NCBI GenBank assembly: GCA_905215115.1
Contig: CAJMOP010000006.1
Span: 1 to 40,852 of the forward strand
From: an uncultured bacterium
Lineage (GTDB): Bacteria; Actinomycetota; Coriobacteriia; Coriobacteriales; Coriobacteriaceae
Length of the DNA stretch: 40,852 nucleotides
Reading direction: 5' to 3'
Position 1 is the stretch's first letter, and the number at the start of each line of letters is the position of its first letter. Of this stretch, positions 32,568 through 39,202 are shown piece by piece. The notes under the pieces were generated by a model, which ran no database searches, was not told where the DNA came from, and saw only the letters and a list, made by a program, of their open reading frames with translations. The translations under genes were made by a program, and so were the position numbers.

Positions 32568-33620
32568 ATGAATCCCAGGACTAAATCTCAGGACATTCGC
32601 GACTTGAGCCAAAACGATATTCGCGAGCTCGTGGCCGAACTTGGCCAGCCCGCCTTCCGCGCGAAGCAGCTCATCGAATGGGTCTTTGAGAAGAACGTTT
32701 GTTCGTTTGACGATATGACCAACCTCCCCAAGGCTTTCCGTGAGCAGCTTAAAGAGGCTTTTGCCTTTGATACGCCGACTGAACTCACCAAGCAGGTTTC
32801 CAAAGATGGCTCGCGCAAGTATCTGCTCGAGTACCACGATGGCATTTCCGTCGAGACTGTCGGCATGCCCCGTCGTAACAAGCTTTCCGTCTGCGTTTCC
32901 ACCCAGGCAGGCTGCGGCATGGGCTGTGCCTTTTGCGCTACCGGTCTCAACGGCCTCAAGCGCTCTCTGACCGCTCAAGAGATCGTCGACCAGGTGCTTC
33001 ATGTATCCAACGACTTTGGCGAGCGTGCCACAAGCGTTGTCTTCATGGGCCAGGGCGAGCCGTTTGCCAACTACGACGAGGTTCTCAAGGCGCTGCGTAT
33101 CCTCAACGACCCCGATGGCATCGGTATCGGCGCTCGTCACCTCACCGTCTCTACCAGCGGCGTTATTCCCGGTATTCGCAAATTTGCCGATATCCCCGAG
33201 CAGTTCACTCTTGCCGTTTCCCTGCATTCCGCCATCCAGTCGACGCGCAATAAGCTCATGCCCGGTGTTAAGAAATACACGCTGCTTCGCCTTCACGAAG
33301 CGCTTCAGCTCTACACCGAGAAGACTGGCCGCCGCCCGACCTATGAGTATGCCATGATCGAAGGCGTCAACGATACGAATCCCGAGATGCAGGCGCTCTG
33401 CGACTTCTGCGAGGGAACGCTGTGCCACGTTAACCTGATTCAGCTTAACGACATCGAGGGCAGCCCGCTCAAGCCGTCGCCGATTCATAAGGTTGAGGAT
33501 CTTCAGCGTCGTCTTGAGTCCCGTGGCATCGAGACCACGATTCGTAACTCCCGTGGTAACGATATTGACGCCGCTTGCGGACAGCTGAAGCAGCGCTTTA
33601 AAGTTCAGAAAAACGCATAG
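32568..33620 (+). CDS. rlmN: Dual-specificity RNA methyltransferase RlmN
   Basis: A radical-SAM enzyme that methylates C2 of A2503 in 23S rRNA and A37 of certain tRNAs. The 350 residues contain the CxxxCxxC cluster motif (Cys116, Cys120, Cys123 in CGMGCAFCATG), MGQGEP, and the C-terminal catalytic cysteine Cys337 in DIDAACGQL. The C-terminal cysteine together with the CxxxCxxC motif separates RlmN from most radical-SAM relatives. AAAGG lies about seven bases before the ATG. It lies on the lagging strand relative to the inferred origin and uses more T-ending codons than its neighbours. A strong terminator follows. Confidence 0.96.
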   Translation: MNPRTKSQDIRDLSQNDIRELVAELGQPAFRAKQLIEWVFEKNVCSFDDMTNLPKAFREQLKEAFAFDTPTELTKQVSKDGSRKYLLEYHDGISVETVGMPRRNKLSVCVSTQAGCGMGCAFCATGLNGLKRSLTAQEIVDQVLHVSNDFGERATSVVFMGQGEPFANYDEVLKALRILNDPDGIGIGARHLTVSTSGVIPGIRKFADIPEQFTLAVSLHSAIQSTRNKLMPGVKKYTLLRLHEALQLYTEKTGRRPTYEYAMIEGVNDTNPEMQALCDFCEGTLCHVNLIQLNDIEGSPLKPSPIHKVEDLQRRLESRGIETTIRNSRGNDIDAACGQLKQRFKVQKNA

Positions 33621-33639
33621 GGGAGTCGCACCCCAAAAC

Positions 33640-33655
33640 GTTTCATGTGAAACAT
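33640..33655. promoter_or_regulatory. Imperfect parS site
   Basis: CGTTTCATGTGAAACA matches 14 of 16 bases of parS (TGTTTCACGTGAAACA); the differences are the first base and the centre. It lies between the rlmN stop and its terminator, about 2.2 kb from the perfect parS cluster. Binding by ParB may be weak. Confidence 0.55.
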
Positions 33656-33660
33656 CGAAC

Positions 33661-33693
33661 GACCCCGGTTGCAGGATATGCAACCGGGGTCGT
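33661..33693 (+). terminator. Rho-independent terminator of rlmN
   Basis: CGACCCCGGTTGCA and its complement TGCAACCGGGGTCG form a 14-bp stem with a short loop, followed by TTTCATTTATT. It lies 40 bp after rlmN. Confidence 0.92.
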
Positions 33694-33756
33694 TTCATTT
33701 ATTGACCTTAATTTTGAATCAGCTGCTACTGGTCCCATTTTTACGGCCAAAATAAG

Positions 33757-33788
33757 GGGTCCTTGTCTCGTGAATCAGACAAGGACCC
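33757..33788 (-). terminator. Terminator of the par operon
   Basis: GGGTCCTTGTC (33757-33767) and GACAAGGACCC (33778-33788) are perfect 11-bp arms with a ten-base loop. On the minus strand the hairpin is followed by CCTTATTTTGG. It lies 30 bp after the YtxH-like gene. Confidence 0.78.
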
Positions 33789-33810
33789 ATCAAAATATGC
33801 TAAGTAATTG

Positions 33811-33822
33811 TTAGGTACCTAA
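33811..33822. repeat. 12-bp palindrome TTAGGTACCTAA, copy 1
   Basis: A perfect palindrome that covers the stop codon of the YtxH-like gene. An identical copy lies at 37314-37325 just upstream of jag. It may be a protein-binding site; see the findings. Confidence 0.5.
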
Positions 33823-34073
33823 TAGCCTACATTTTCCCATTGGTTACTAACCCAACCTTGATTAATCTTAGGATTTTTCGTTACCTGAGCAGTTCGCATG
33901 GCAACATCTTCTGTCATAACATCCATTTTCTTCTTGGATGTATCAACGATATCTTGCGCGCCACGAAGCAAACGGCCTCGAAGTTCATCGTCTGTCGCGA
34001 TCTTATAACCAGCAAAGGCACCAGCCGCGACAGTCGTCGCCAATGCAATCGCAGTAAAAATCTTATTCCTCAT
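33819..34073 (-). CDS. YtxH-like small membrane-anchored protein
   Basis: 84 residues from the chosen ATG: one N-terminal hydrophobic helix (about 4-22, IFTAIALATTVAAGAFAGY) then a charged, probably helical segment with GRLLRGAQDIVDTSKKKMDVM, the general plan of YtxH-like proteins. The ATG at 34073 has AAGGAGG about five bases upstream and lies inside the last codons of parB (11-bp overlap), so it is the third gene of the parA-parB operon. Its function is unknown. The position suggests co-regulation with chromosome segregation, but not necessarily a role in it. Confidence 0.75.
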   Translation of the reverse strand: MRNKIFTAIALATTVAAGAFAGYKIATDDELRGRLLRGAQDIVDTSKKKMDVMTEDVAMRTAQVTKNPKINQGWVSNQWENVGY

Positions 34074-34968
34074 CTTGGCCTCCTTGATCAAACTGAATCA
34101 TTTCACCAAGAATACGAGAGAGCTCTTCCTCGTCTTTAAACTCAATCTCAATCTTATTCTTTCCACGCGAGCTCTTCACACGCACGTTGGTATTAAATAC
34201 CTGACGAAGTACACGCGCAGCCTTTTTAAAAGACTGAGGCGTTGCAGGCCGCGGCGTCTTAGGTGTCTCTCCGGCAGAAAACAATGGAGCAAGATTTTCT
34301 GTCGCTCTCACGGAAAGGCCCTCCGCAACAACCTTCTCTGCAAGTCGAATTCGAGCATCCTCATAGGGAACTGCAAGAATCGCACGTGCGTGACCAGCAG
34401 TAAGTTTACCCTCAAAAATCATCTGCTGAACTACTTCGGGGAGATCGAGAAGGCGCAGCGAGTTTGTAATTGCAGAGCGTGACTTGCTTACGGCCTTCGA
34501 CAATGCCTCCTGGGTCATACCGCTAGCATCGATGAGCTGGCGATAGCCCTTAGCCTCTTCGACGGGATTCAGATCAGAACGCTGAAGGTTTTCGATAAGA
34601 GCAAGAGCCAGCATCTCTTCATCATTAACATCTTTAATGATGACAGGCAGTTCCTCAAGACCAGCAAGCTTTGACGCCTGGTAACGACGCTCACCAGCGA
34701 TGATCTCATAACCGTTTCCATGCTTGCGAACCAAGAGCGGCTGCAAAACGCCATGTTCTTGGATTGACTCGCTCAACTCGCGAAGTTCAGTTTCATTAAA
34801 GTGAATTCGCGGTTGATTAGGGTTGGGAACGATATCCTCAATAGGTAGCTTTGTTTCAGATGCGGCATTTGAAGCAGATGCAGCAGAACCACCGGTCTCA
34901 TACTCAGCCTCTGAGACCAAAGCATTGAGTCCGCGTCCCAATCCACCACGTTTCTTTGCACTAGGCAC
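34063..34968 (-). CDS. parB: Chromosome-partitioning protein ParB
   Basis: A CTP-dependent DNA clamp that loads at parS and spreads, helping to segregate origins and load SMC. The 301 residues show the N-terminal GLGRGLNAL ParA-interaction segment, PNPNQPR, the CTP-binding AGERRYQA at about 91-98, ENLQRSDLNP, a helix-turn-helix (TQEALSKAVSKSRSAITNSLRLL) and a C-terminal dimerisation region. It starts at GTG, overlapping the end of parA by eight bases. Its targets, three perfect parS sites, lie directly upstream of parA. Confidence 0.97.
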   Translation of the reverse strand: MPSAKKRGGLGRGLNALVSEAEYETGGSAASASNAASETKLPIEDIVPNPNQPRIHFNETELRELSESIQEHGVLQPLLVRKHGNGYEIIAGERRYQASKLAGLEELPVIIKDVNDEEMLALALIENLQRSDLNPVEEAKGYRQLIDASGMTQEALSKAVSKSRSAITNSLRLLDLPEVVQQMIFEGKLTAGHARAILAVPYEDARIRLAEKVVAEGLSVRATENLAPLFSAGETPKTPRPATPQSFKKAARVLRQVFNTNVRVKSSRGKNKIEIEFKDEEELSRILGEMIQFDQGGQDEE

Positions 34969-35761
34969 GCTTGATCACCTCTTTTGCAAGGTTCATATAC
35001 GCTTTTGCACCCTTGTTTTGAGGTGCATAGGTAATTATCGGTTCTCCAAAAGACGGAGCTTCAGAGATTTTAACCGTACGGGGAATCAGCGTCTTAAACG
35101 CCTTATCACCAAAGTACGATTGAACTTCCTCAACAACCTGATTCGACAAAGAAGTACGTGAGTCATACATGGTCATAAGCACGCCATAGGTGTCTAAGCC
35201 CTTGTTCAGACGTGATTTGACCATCTTCATTGACTCAAGCAGCTTCGTAACGCCCTCGAGTGCGTAATACTCACACTGGATTGGAATCAAAACGCTATCT
35301 GCTGCGGTCAGGGCATTGATAGTAAGCAGGCCGAGCGAAGGAGGACAGTCAATGAAAATAAAATCGAAATCGTCCTGAATCGGCTCAAGCAAATCTTTGA
35401 GGCGGGTTTCACGAGCAATTGCGCTTACGAGCTCAATTTCGGCACCTGCAAGCTGAATCGTAGCTGGAATTACGAATACCTTTTTGCAATTTGTATCAAG
35501 AACAAGCGATTCTGCCGGCACATCATTCAACAATGCATCATAGATGCAGTGATCAAGGTCTTCTTTTTCAATTCCAAATCCACTGGTACTGTTTCCCTGC
35601 GGATCAAAATCGACAATCAGTGTCTTACGACCCTGCTCACCCAGTGCTGCTGCAAGGTTTACAGCCGTCGTTGACTTACCGACGCCGCCTTTTTGATTGA
35701 TGATTGCAATGATACGCGTGTCTTTTGCGCTCTTAGAACGCTTAACGTCGCGAAATCCCAC
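34961..35761 (-). CDS. parA: Chromosome-partitioning ATPase ParA (Soj)
   Basis: A deviant Walker-A ATPase that moves ParB-parS complexes and, in relatives, controls DnaA. The 266 residues contain the signature KGGVGKST (24-31), IVDFDPQGNSTSGFG, and FIFIDCPPSLGLLT. The start is GTG with GGAGG about five bases upstream, after a 30-residue N-terminal extension shared by many actinobacterial forms. It heads the parA-parB-ytxH operon, which starts directly beside the parS cluster, so ParB binding there may repress the operon. Note that dnaA lies 5 kb away. Confidence 0.96.
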   Translation of the reverse strand: MGFRDVKRSKSAKDTRIIAIINQKGGVGKSTTAVNLAAALGEQGRKTLIVDFDPQGNSTSGFGIEKEDLDHCIYDALLNDVPAESLVLDTNCKKVFVIPATIQLAGAEIELVSAIARETRLKDLLEPIQDDFDFIFIDCPPSLGLLTINALTAADSVLIPIQCEYYALEGVTKLLESMKMVKSRLNKGLDTYGVLMTMYDSRTSLSNQVVEEVQSYFGDKAFKTLIPRTVKISEAPSFGEPIITYAPQNKGAKAYMNLAKEVIKRA

Positions 35762-35800
35762 GGTCCCTCCTGGTGTGTATTAAAGCTGTCAAACGGAGGA

Positions 35801-35816
35801 TGTTTCACGTGAAACA
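35801..35816. promoter_or_regulatory. parS site 1
   Basis: A perfect TGTTTCACGTGAAACA. It lies 39 bp upstream of the parA GTG, in its promoter region. Confidence 0.95.
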
Positions 35817-35839
35817 TTCCGATTCGATATCAACCGCCA

Positions 35840-35855
35840 TGTTTCACGTGAAACA
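35840..35855. promoter_or_regulatory. parS site 2
   Basis: A perfect TGTTTCACGTGAAACA, 39 bp from site 1 (start to start). Confidence 0.95.
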
Positions 35856-35877
35856 CTGCAAGTTGTAGTATCCATTA

Positions 35878-35893
35878 TGTTTCACGTGAAACA
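35878..35893. promoter_or_regulatory. parS site 3
   Basis: A perfect TGTTTCACGTGAAACA, 38 bp from site 2 and ending one base before the rsmG stop codon. The regular spacing places the three sites close to the same DNA face. Confidence 0.95.
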
Positions 35894-35894
35894 T

Positions 35895-36632
35895 CTAGGC
35901 AAGCGGATTCTTCTTTGCCATGCCATTTGCACGAGGCAATGAAACGGATGCTGGATGACTCTTCTTAAGAACAATGAACTCCCTGTGGCCCAAGCCCTCA
36001 GGCAAATCGATTGCGTCATTCAGAAGCAAAGTGAAGCCGCAAATCTTCGCTGCTGACATGCCGGAAGCAAGCTCCTCGTCCGAAGGATTACCCTTGGTGA
36101 TAACAAATAGCCCTCCATCTTTGAGGAACGGAGCCGCATACTCAACAAGAATCGGTAGAGGAGCCAGTGCGCGGGCAGTTACGACAGAGAACTGCTTCTT
36201 ATGGCTTCGAGCATATTCTTCAAGGCGATCATGAACCGCATGAGCATGTTTCAATCCAAGAGCATGAACAAACGAATTGACAGCATCAACCTTCTTGCCA
36301 ACAGAGTCAATATAAGTAGCTCTACGATGCGTGGTTATGGTTAATGGAATACCAGGGAAGCCCGCACCTGTTCCCATATCAAGCAAAGCTCCCTCAGGAG
36401 CCTTATTGATATAGGGAAGCAAAACAAGTGAGTCGAGGATATGAAGTACTGCAGCATCTTCTACGTTAAGAATACGGGTAAGATTGGTTGTCTTATTTGT
36501 TTCCAGAACCAAATCCAAATGCTGAATACATTTTCTCAGCTCAACATCAGTTACGCTCAAGGAATACTCTTTGCAATAAGAAGTTAGACGACTCAACATC
36601 TCTTCAACCTGCTGATCGGAAAGTACTAACAA
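35895..36632 (-). CDS. rsmG: 16S rRNA (guanine527-N7)-methyltransferase
   Basis: A SAM-dependent enzyme that methylates G527 of 16S rRNA; its loss gives low-level streptomycin resistance. About 245 residues with LLDMGTGAGFPGIPL (SAM site), YIDSVGKKV, VTARALAPL and GHREFIVLKK. I chose a TTG at 36632 because AAGGAG lies six bases before it. A TTG 16 codons earlier sits inside the T-run of the jag terminator and would place that Shine-Dalgarno inside the gene. The start is therefore less certain than the identity. parS site 3 abuts the stop codon. Confidence 0.92.
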   Translation of the reverse strand: MLVLSDQQVEEMLSRLTSYCKEYSLSVTDVELRKCIQHLDLVLETNKTTNLTRILNVEDAAVLHILDSLVLLPYINKAPEGALLDMGTGAGFPGIPLTITTHRRATYIDSVGKKVDAVNSFVHALGLKHAHAVHDRLEEYARSHKKQFSVVTARALAPLPILVEYAAPFLKDGGLFVITKGNPSDEELASGMSAAKICGFTLLLNDAIDLPEGLGHREFIVLKKSHPASVSLPRANGMAKKNPLA

Positions 36633-36678
36633 CGAAAGCTCCTTTCTGACAAAAATCAGTGTATCGAGAACTTTTGAC

Positions 36679-36710
36679 AAAAAAAGGGGACGTGGAAACC
36701 ACGTCCCCTT
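36679..36710 (-). terminator. Terminator of the rpmH-jag cluster
   Basis: AAGGGGACGTGG (36684-36695) and CCACGTCCCCTT (36699-36710) form a perfect 12-bp stem with a three-base loop. On the minus strand a run of T follows. It ends the rpmH-rnpA-yidD-yidC-jag transcript just before rsmG. Confidence 0.92.
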
Positions 36711-36728
36711 AGCATAAGCTCGAGTAGA

Positions 36729-37298
36729 TTATCGAGCAACAATCACCACATGGCGATCGGGGTCAGAACCCTCAGAATGAGTATCGACGGCGTCATTGCC
36801 ACGAAGTGCAATGTGAACCAGTCGGCGCTCGTAGGCATTCATGGGTGGAAGCGAAACACTCTTATGAGTGCGGATGGCACGCTCAGCAGCAGACTGAGCC
36901 ATGGAGGCAACCTTGTCCTGACGGCGGCTCTTGTATCCCTCGACGTCCACTACAACAGGATACCTAAAGCCGAGCTTGCGGCTCACCAGCAATGAGAACA
37001 TAACCTGAAGGGCATCAAGGGTGCGACCATGACGGCCAATGAGAACAGCAAGGTCGGGAGCCGTTACATCCAGAATCAGCTCACCCTCGTCGCCCTCATA
37101 CTCATCGATAGGAGAGTTGGCGGCATCGAAGTGCGAAAGGATGGAACGCAGGATGGAAATCGCGACATCGGCAATGGTGTCGAGTTCCTCGTCGGTCAGC
37201 TCTTCACCAGCCTTATAGCGCTGTGCAATCTCGGGATAATCGCCCGCGACCTGCGGGGCAACCTCCTCAAGCATATCCTCGATGATCTCTTCAGACAT
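36729..37298 (-). CDS. jag: RNA-binding protein Jag/KhpB (KH and R3H domains)
   Basis: An RNA-binding protein that in relatives works with KhpA and influences cell elongation and the YidC neighbourhood. The 189 residues show an acidic, helical N-terminus, a KH-type domain with LIGRHGRTLDALQ, and an R3H domain with MNAYERRLVHIAL. I chose the ATG at 37298 because GGAG lies six bases before it. The gene follows yidC after 45 bp, the standard order near bacterial origins, and is followed by a strong terminator. The palindrome TTAGGTACCTAA lies just upstream. Confidence 0.93.
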   Translation of the reverse strand: MSEEIIEDMLEEVAPQVAGDYPEIAQRYKAGEELTDEELDTIADVAISILRSILSHFDAANSPIDEYEGDEGELILDVTAPDLAVLIGRHGRTLDALQVMFSLLVSRKLGFRYPVVVDVEGYKSRRQDKVASMAQSAAERAIRTHKSVSLPPMNAYERRLVHIALRGNDAVDTHSEGSDPDRHVVIVAR

Positions 37299-37313
37299 AA
37301 CGTACTCCAAAAG

Positions 37314-37325
37314 TTAGGTACCTAA
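37314..37325. repeat. 12-bp palindrome TTAGGTACCTAA, copy 2
   Basis: Identical to 33811-33822. It lies in the yidC-jag gap, overlapping the region just upstream of the jag ribosome site. Confidence 0.5.
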
Positions 37326-37342
37326 ATAAGATTGATATCCCG

Positions 37343-38113
37343 CTACTTCTTCTTGTGCGGGCGCGGCTTCTTCTCGCGACGAGTGACCTCAACCTGCAGC
37401 GGCGCGTTCTTAAGGCGCTCCTCCTCATCGGCCTTAGCCTTGTCGATAACCTTCTGCGTCACGAAGATCTGCTGGATAACCTGCCAGGCAAAAGACACAT
37501 CGTAGTACAGCAGAACACCGACGGGAAGGCTCCAGCCCATCCAAAGCATCATGACCGTCATGACAACGGCCATCATACGCATGCTCTGAGCCTGCTGGCC
37601 GGTCTGGTTGCGCGACATATAGAGCTGCGGAATCAGGGTCAGGACAGCGAACAGGATCAGGCAGACCAGCGCAGGCAGCGCGACCATAAAGCCATCGGCA
37701 AAGGAGGCACTCGGCGTGGTGGTCAGGTCGGGCAGAATATTAAAGAACGAGAACGTACCGTCGTTAAAGTAGTCCGGTAGGTTACGCAGCAGCGTAAATA
37801 GGGCGAACAGGACAGGCATCTGAATCAACAGCGGCAGACAACCAGCCATCGGGTTGAACTTGTTCTCGCTGTAGAACTTCTGCATTTCCTCGGCCTGACG
37901 CTGGGGATCGTCGGCATAGCGCTCCTGGATCTCGAGCATCTTGGGCTGCAACACCTGCATGCGAGCCGTCGACTTGGTCGACTTGAGCATAAGCGGCGTC
38001 AGCAGCAGACGGATGATGACCACCAGGATGATGATGGACAGGCCCCAGTCGACCGCAAAGGTCTGGATGAGCTTGAGCAGCTCGAAAAGGATGTTAACGA
38101 TCCAATCCCACAT
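37343..38113 (-). CDS. yidC: Membrane protein insertase YidC
   Basis: It inserts and folds membrane proteins, alone or with SecYEG. The 256 residues are the conserved five-helix core without the large periplasmic domain of proteobacterial forms. The hydrophilic-groove arginine is Arg35 in VVIIRLLLTPLML. A cytoplasmic hairpin with AEEMQKFYSENKFNPMAGCLPLLIQ follows. The C-terminus is a short, very basic tail (ending RPHKKK) that probably contacts the ribosome. No signal peptide or lipobox is obvious. GGAGG precedes the ATG. The position after yidD is standard. Confidence 0.95.
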   Translation of the reverse strand: MWDWIVNILFELLKLIQTFAVDWGLSIIILVVIIRLLLTPLMLKSTKSTARMQVLQPKMLEIQERYADDPQRQAEEMQKFYSENKFNPMAGCLPLLIQMPVLFALFTLLRNLPDYFNDGTFSFFNILPDLTTTPSASFADGFMVALPALVCLILFAVLTLIPQLYMSRNQTGQQAQSMRMMAVVMTVMMLWMGWSLPVGVLLYYDVSFAWQVIQQIFVTQKVIDKAKADEEERLKNAPLQVEVTRREKKPRPHKKK

Positions 38114-38142
38114 GTAAGTTTTCCTCCGATAGCGAGTGCCCG

Positions 38143-38367
38143 CTAGGGCACAGGGTCATAACCGCCGACGTGCAGGGGATTGCAGCGAGCGATGCGCCTC
38201 ACGGCAAGCCAGCAGCCTCTCAAAACACCGTGCTTCTCAATCGCCTGGACGGCGTATTGCGAGCACGTTGGGTAATAAATGCAGGCGTCAGGCAATAAGG
38301 GCGAAATAACCTGTTGATATATGCGAATAGGAGCGATGGCAACACGTCGCAAAACGTGATTGCTCAT
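38143..38367 (-). CDS. yidD: Membrane protein insertion efficiency factor YidD
   Basis: A 74-residue membrane-associated protein that aids YidC-dependent insertion. The family pattern is clear: an amphipathic N-terminus (RRVAIAPIRIYQQVISPLLP), the CIYYPTCSQYA cysteines and the GGYDPVP C-terminus. The ATG overlaps the rnpA stop as ATGA, the usual coupled arrangement. Confidence 0.95.
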   Translation of the reverse strand: MSNHVLRRVAIAPIRIYQQVISPLLPDACIYYPTCSQYAVQAIEKHGVLRGCWLAVRRIARCNPLHVGGYDPVP

Positions 38368-38702
38368 CGCTCCTCCCCGGCAACGCCGGCGCGTTTCATA
38401 AGCGAACGCAATGCATTGTCCATCTCCTGCGGCGAGGAAACCCTCGTCTTGGGAGTTGCGAACAAGATGATGTCATAACCCGCAACGGGAAATCCACAGC
38501 TGCGGGCGGCCTCGCGCATCACACGCTTAGAACGGTTGCGCACGACAGCACAACCGAGCCGTTTAGCACCAACGAAGGCGACCCTTCCGGAGTCGCCTTC
38601 GCCAACCGATTCACATATGGTCATTCGAATCAGAGGGTGATTGAAACGACGCCCCTGACTGAACACATGCTCGAAATCTTGCCGAGACTTAATAGTCTTC
38701 AT
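38364..38702 (-). CDS. rnpA: Ribonuclease P protein component
   Basis: The protein subunit of RNase P, which processes tRNA 5' ends together with the rnpB RNA. The 112 residues include the family features FSQGRRFNHPLI and the basic RNR motif in VVRNRSKRVMREA. The start is ATG 20 bp after the rpmH stop; the ribosome site is weak, so coupling to rpmH is likely. Confidence 0.95.
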   Translation of the reverse strand: MKTIKSRQDFEHVFSQGRRFNHPLIRMTICESVGEGDSGRVAFVGAKRLGCAVVRNRSKRVMREAARSCGFPVAGYDIILFATPKTRVSSPQEMDNALRSLMKRAGVAGEER

Positions 38703-38722
38703 GCGAGATGTGTGTATCGCTG

Positions 38723-38857
38723 CTAGACAGTGAGACGCTTGCGGCCCTTGGCGCGACGACGGGCGAGCACGGCACGACCACCCTTGGTGGCCATACGGGC
38801 ACGGAAGCCATGGGTCTTGGCACGCTTACGCTTATTAGGCTGATACGTACGCTTCAT
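38723..38857 (-). CDS. rpmH: 50S ribosomal protein L34
   Basis: 44 residues, MKRTYQPNKRKRAKTHGFR onward, the standard L34 sequence ending RKRLTV. The ATG at 38857 has AGGAGG six bases upstream; a longer upstream frame would not give a normal L34. It is the first gene of the minus-strand cluster and faces away from dnaA. Its promoter lies in the candidate origin region. Confidence 0.97.
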   Translation of the reverse strand: MKRTYQPNKRKRAKTHGFRARMATKGGRAVLARRRAKGRKRLTV

Positions 38858-39029
38858 CTTAAGTTCCTCCTGCTGCATTTCGAGTGTCCGCGGGGGCGCG
38901 GACGCAGATATAGACACGTGAGCTTGAAGATTGTAGGGAAATCAATGTTCAAATGTCAAGAAATCAAAGGTAAAAGGTTGCGCAGTTCACACGGTTCCCC
39001 CATAAGCCGAGCTCGATTTAGCGGTGCAT

Positions 39030-39140
39030 GGCAACTTTTCACGATATTTCATCGAGTTTTCAACAGGTCATGTTGGCAATGTTGAGAACTTTTCGCCCGT
39101 TTTCCAAAGTTTTCAACAGGTTTTGAAAAGTTGTCGAAAG
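39030..39140. other. Candidate replication origin (oriC) with DnaA-box-like repeats
   Basis: The 38858-39202 gap between rpmH and the GHKL gene has no coding sequence I can support. It holds TTTTCAACA at 39057-39065 and 39110-39118, TGTTGAGAA (the reverse form TTCTCAACA) at 39080-39088, and related AT-rich runs such as TTTTCACGA and TTTTGAAAAGTTGTCG. TTTTCAACA matches seven of nine bases of the E. coli box TTATCCACA. The position next to dnaA and rpmH fits a bacterial origin. It also contains the promoters for rpmH and the plus-strand gene. Confidence 0.5.
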
Positions 39141-39202
39141 ATGAGAAACATTGCACAGTGAGCTACTATTTGTTCGAAACCTTTTGAAAGATTGCGAGCG
39201 GC

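Noticed and set aside
32472..33698. Minus-strand open frame of 408 codons opposite rlmN
   Set aside because: It is antisense to a complete RlmN and its translation has no recognisable domain.
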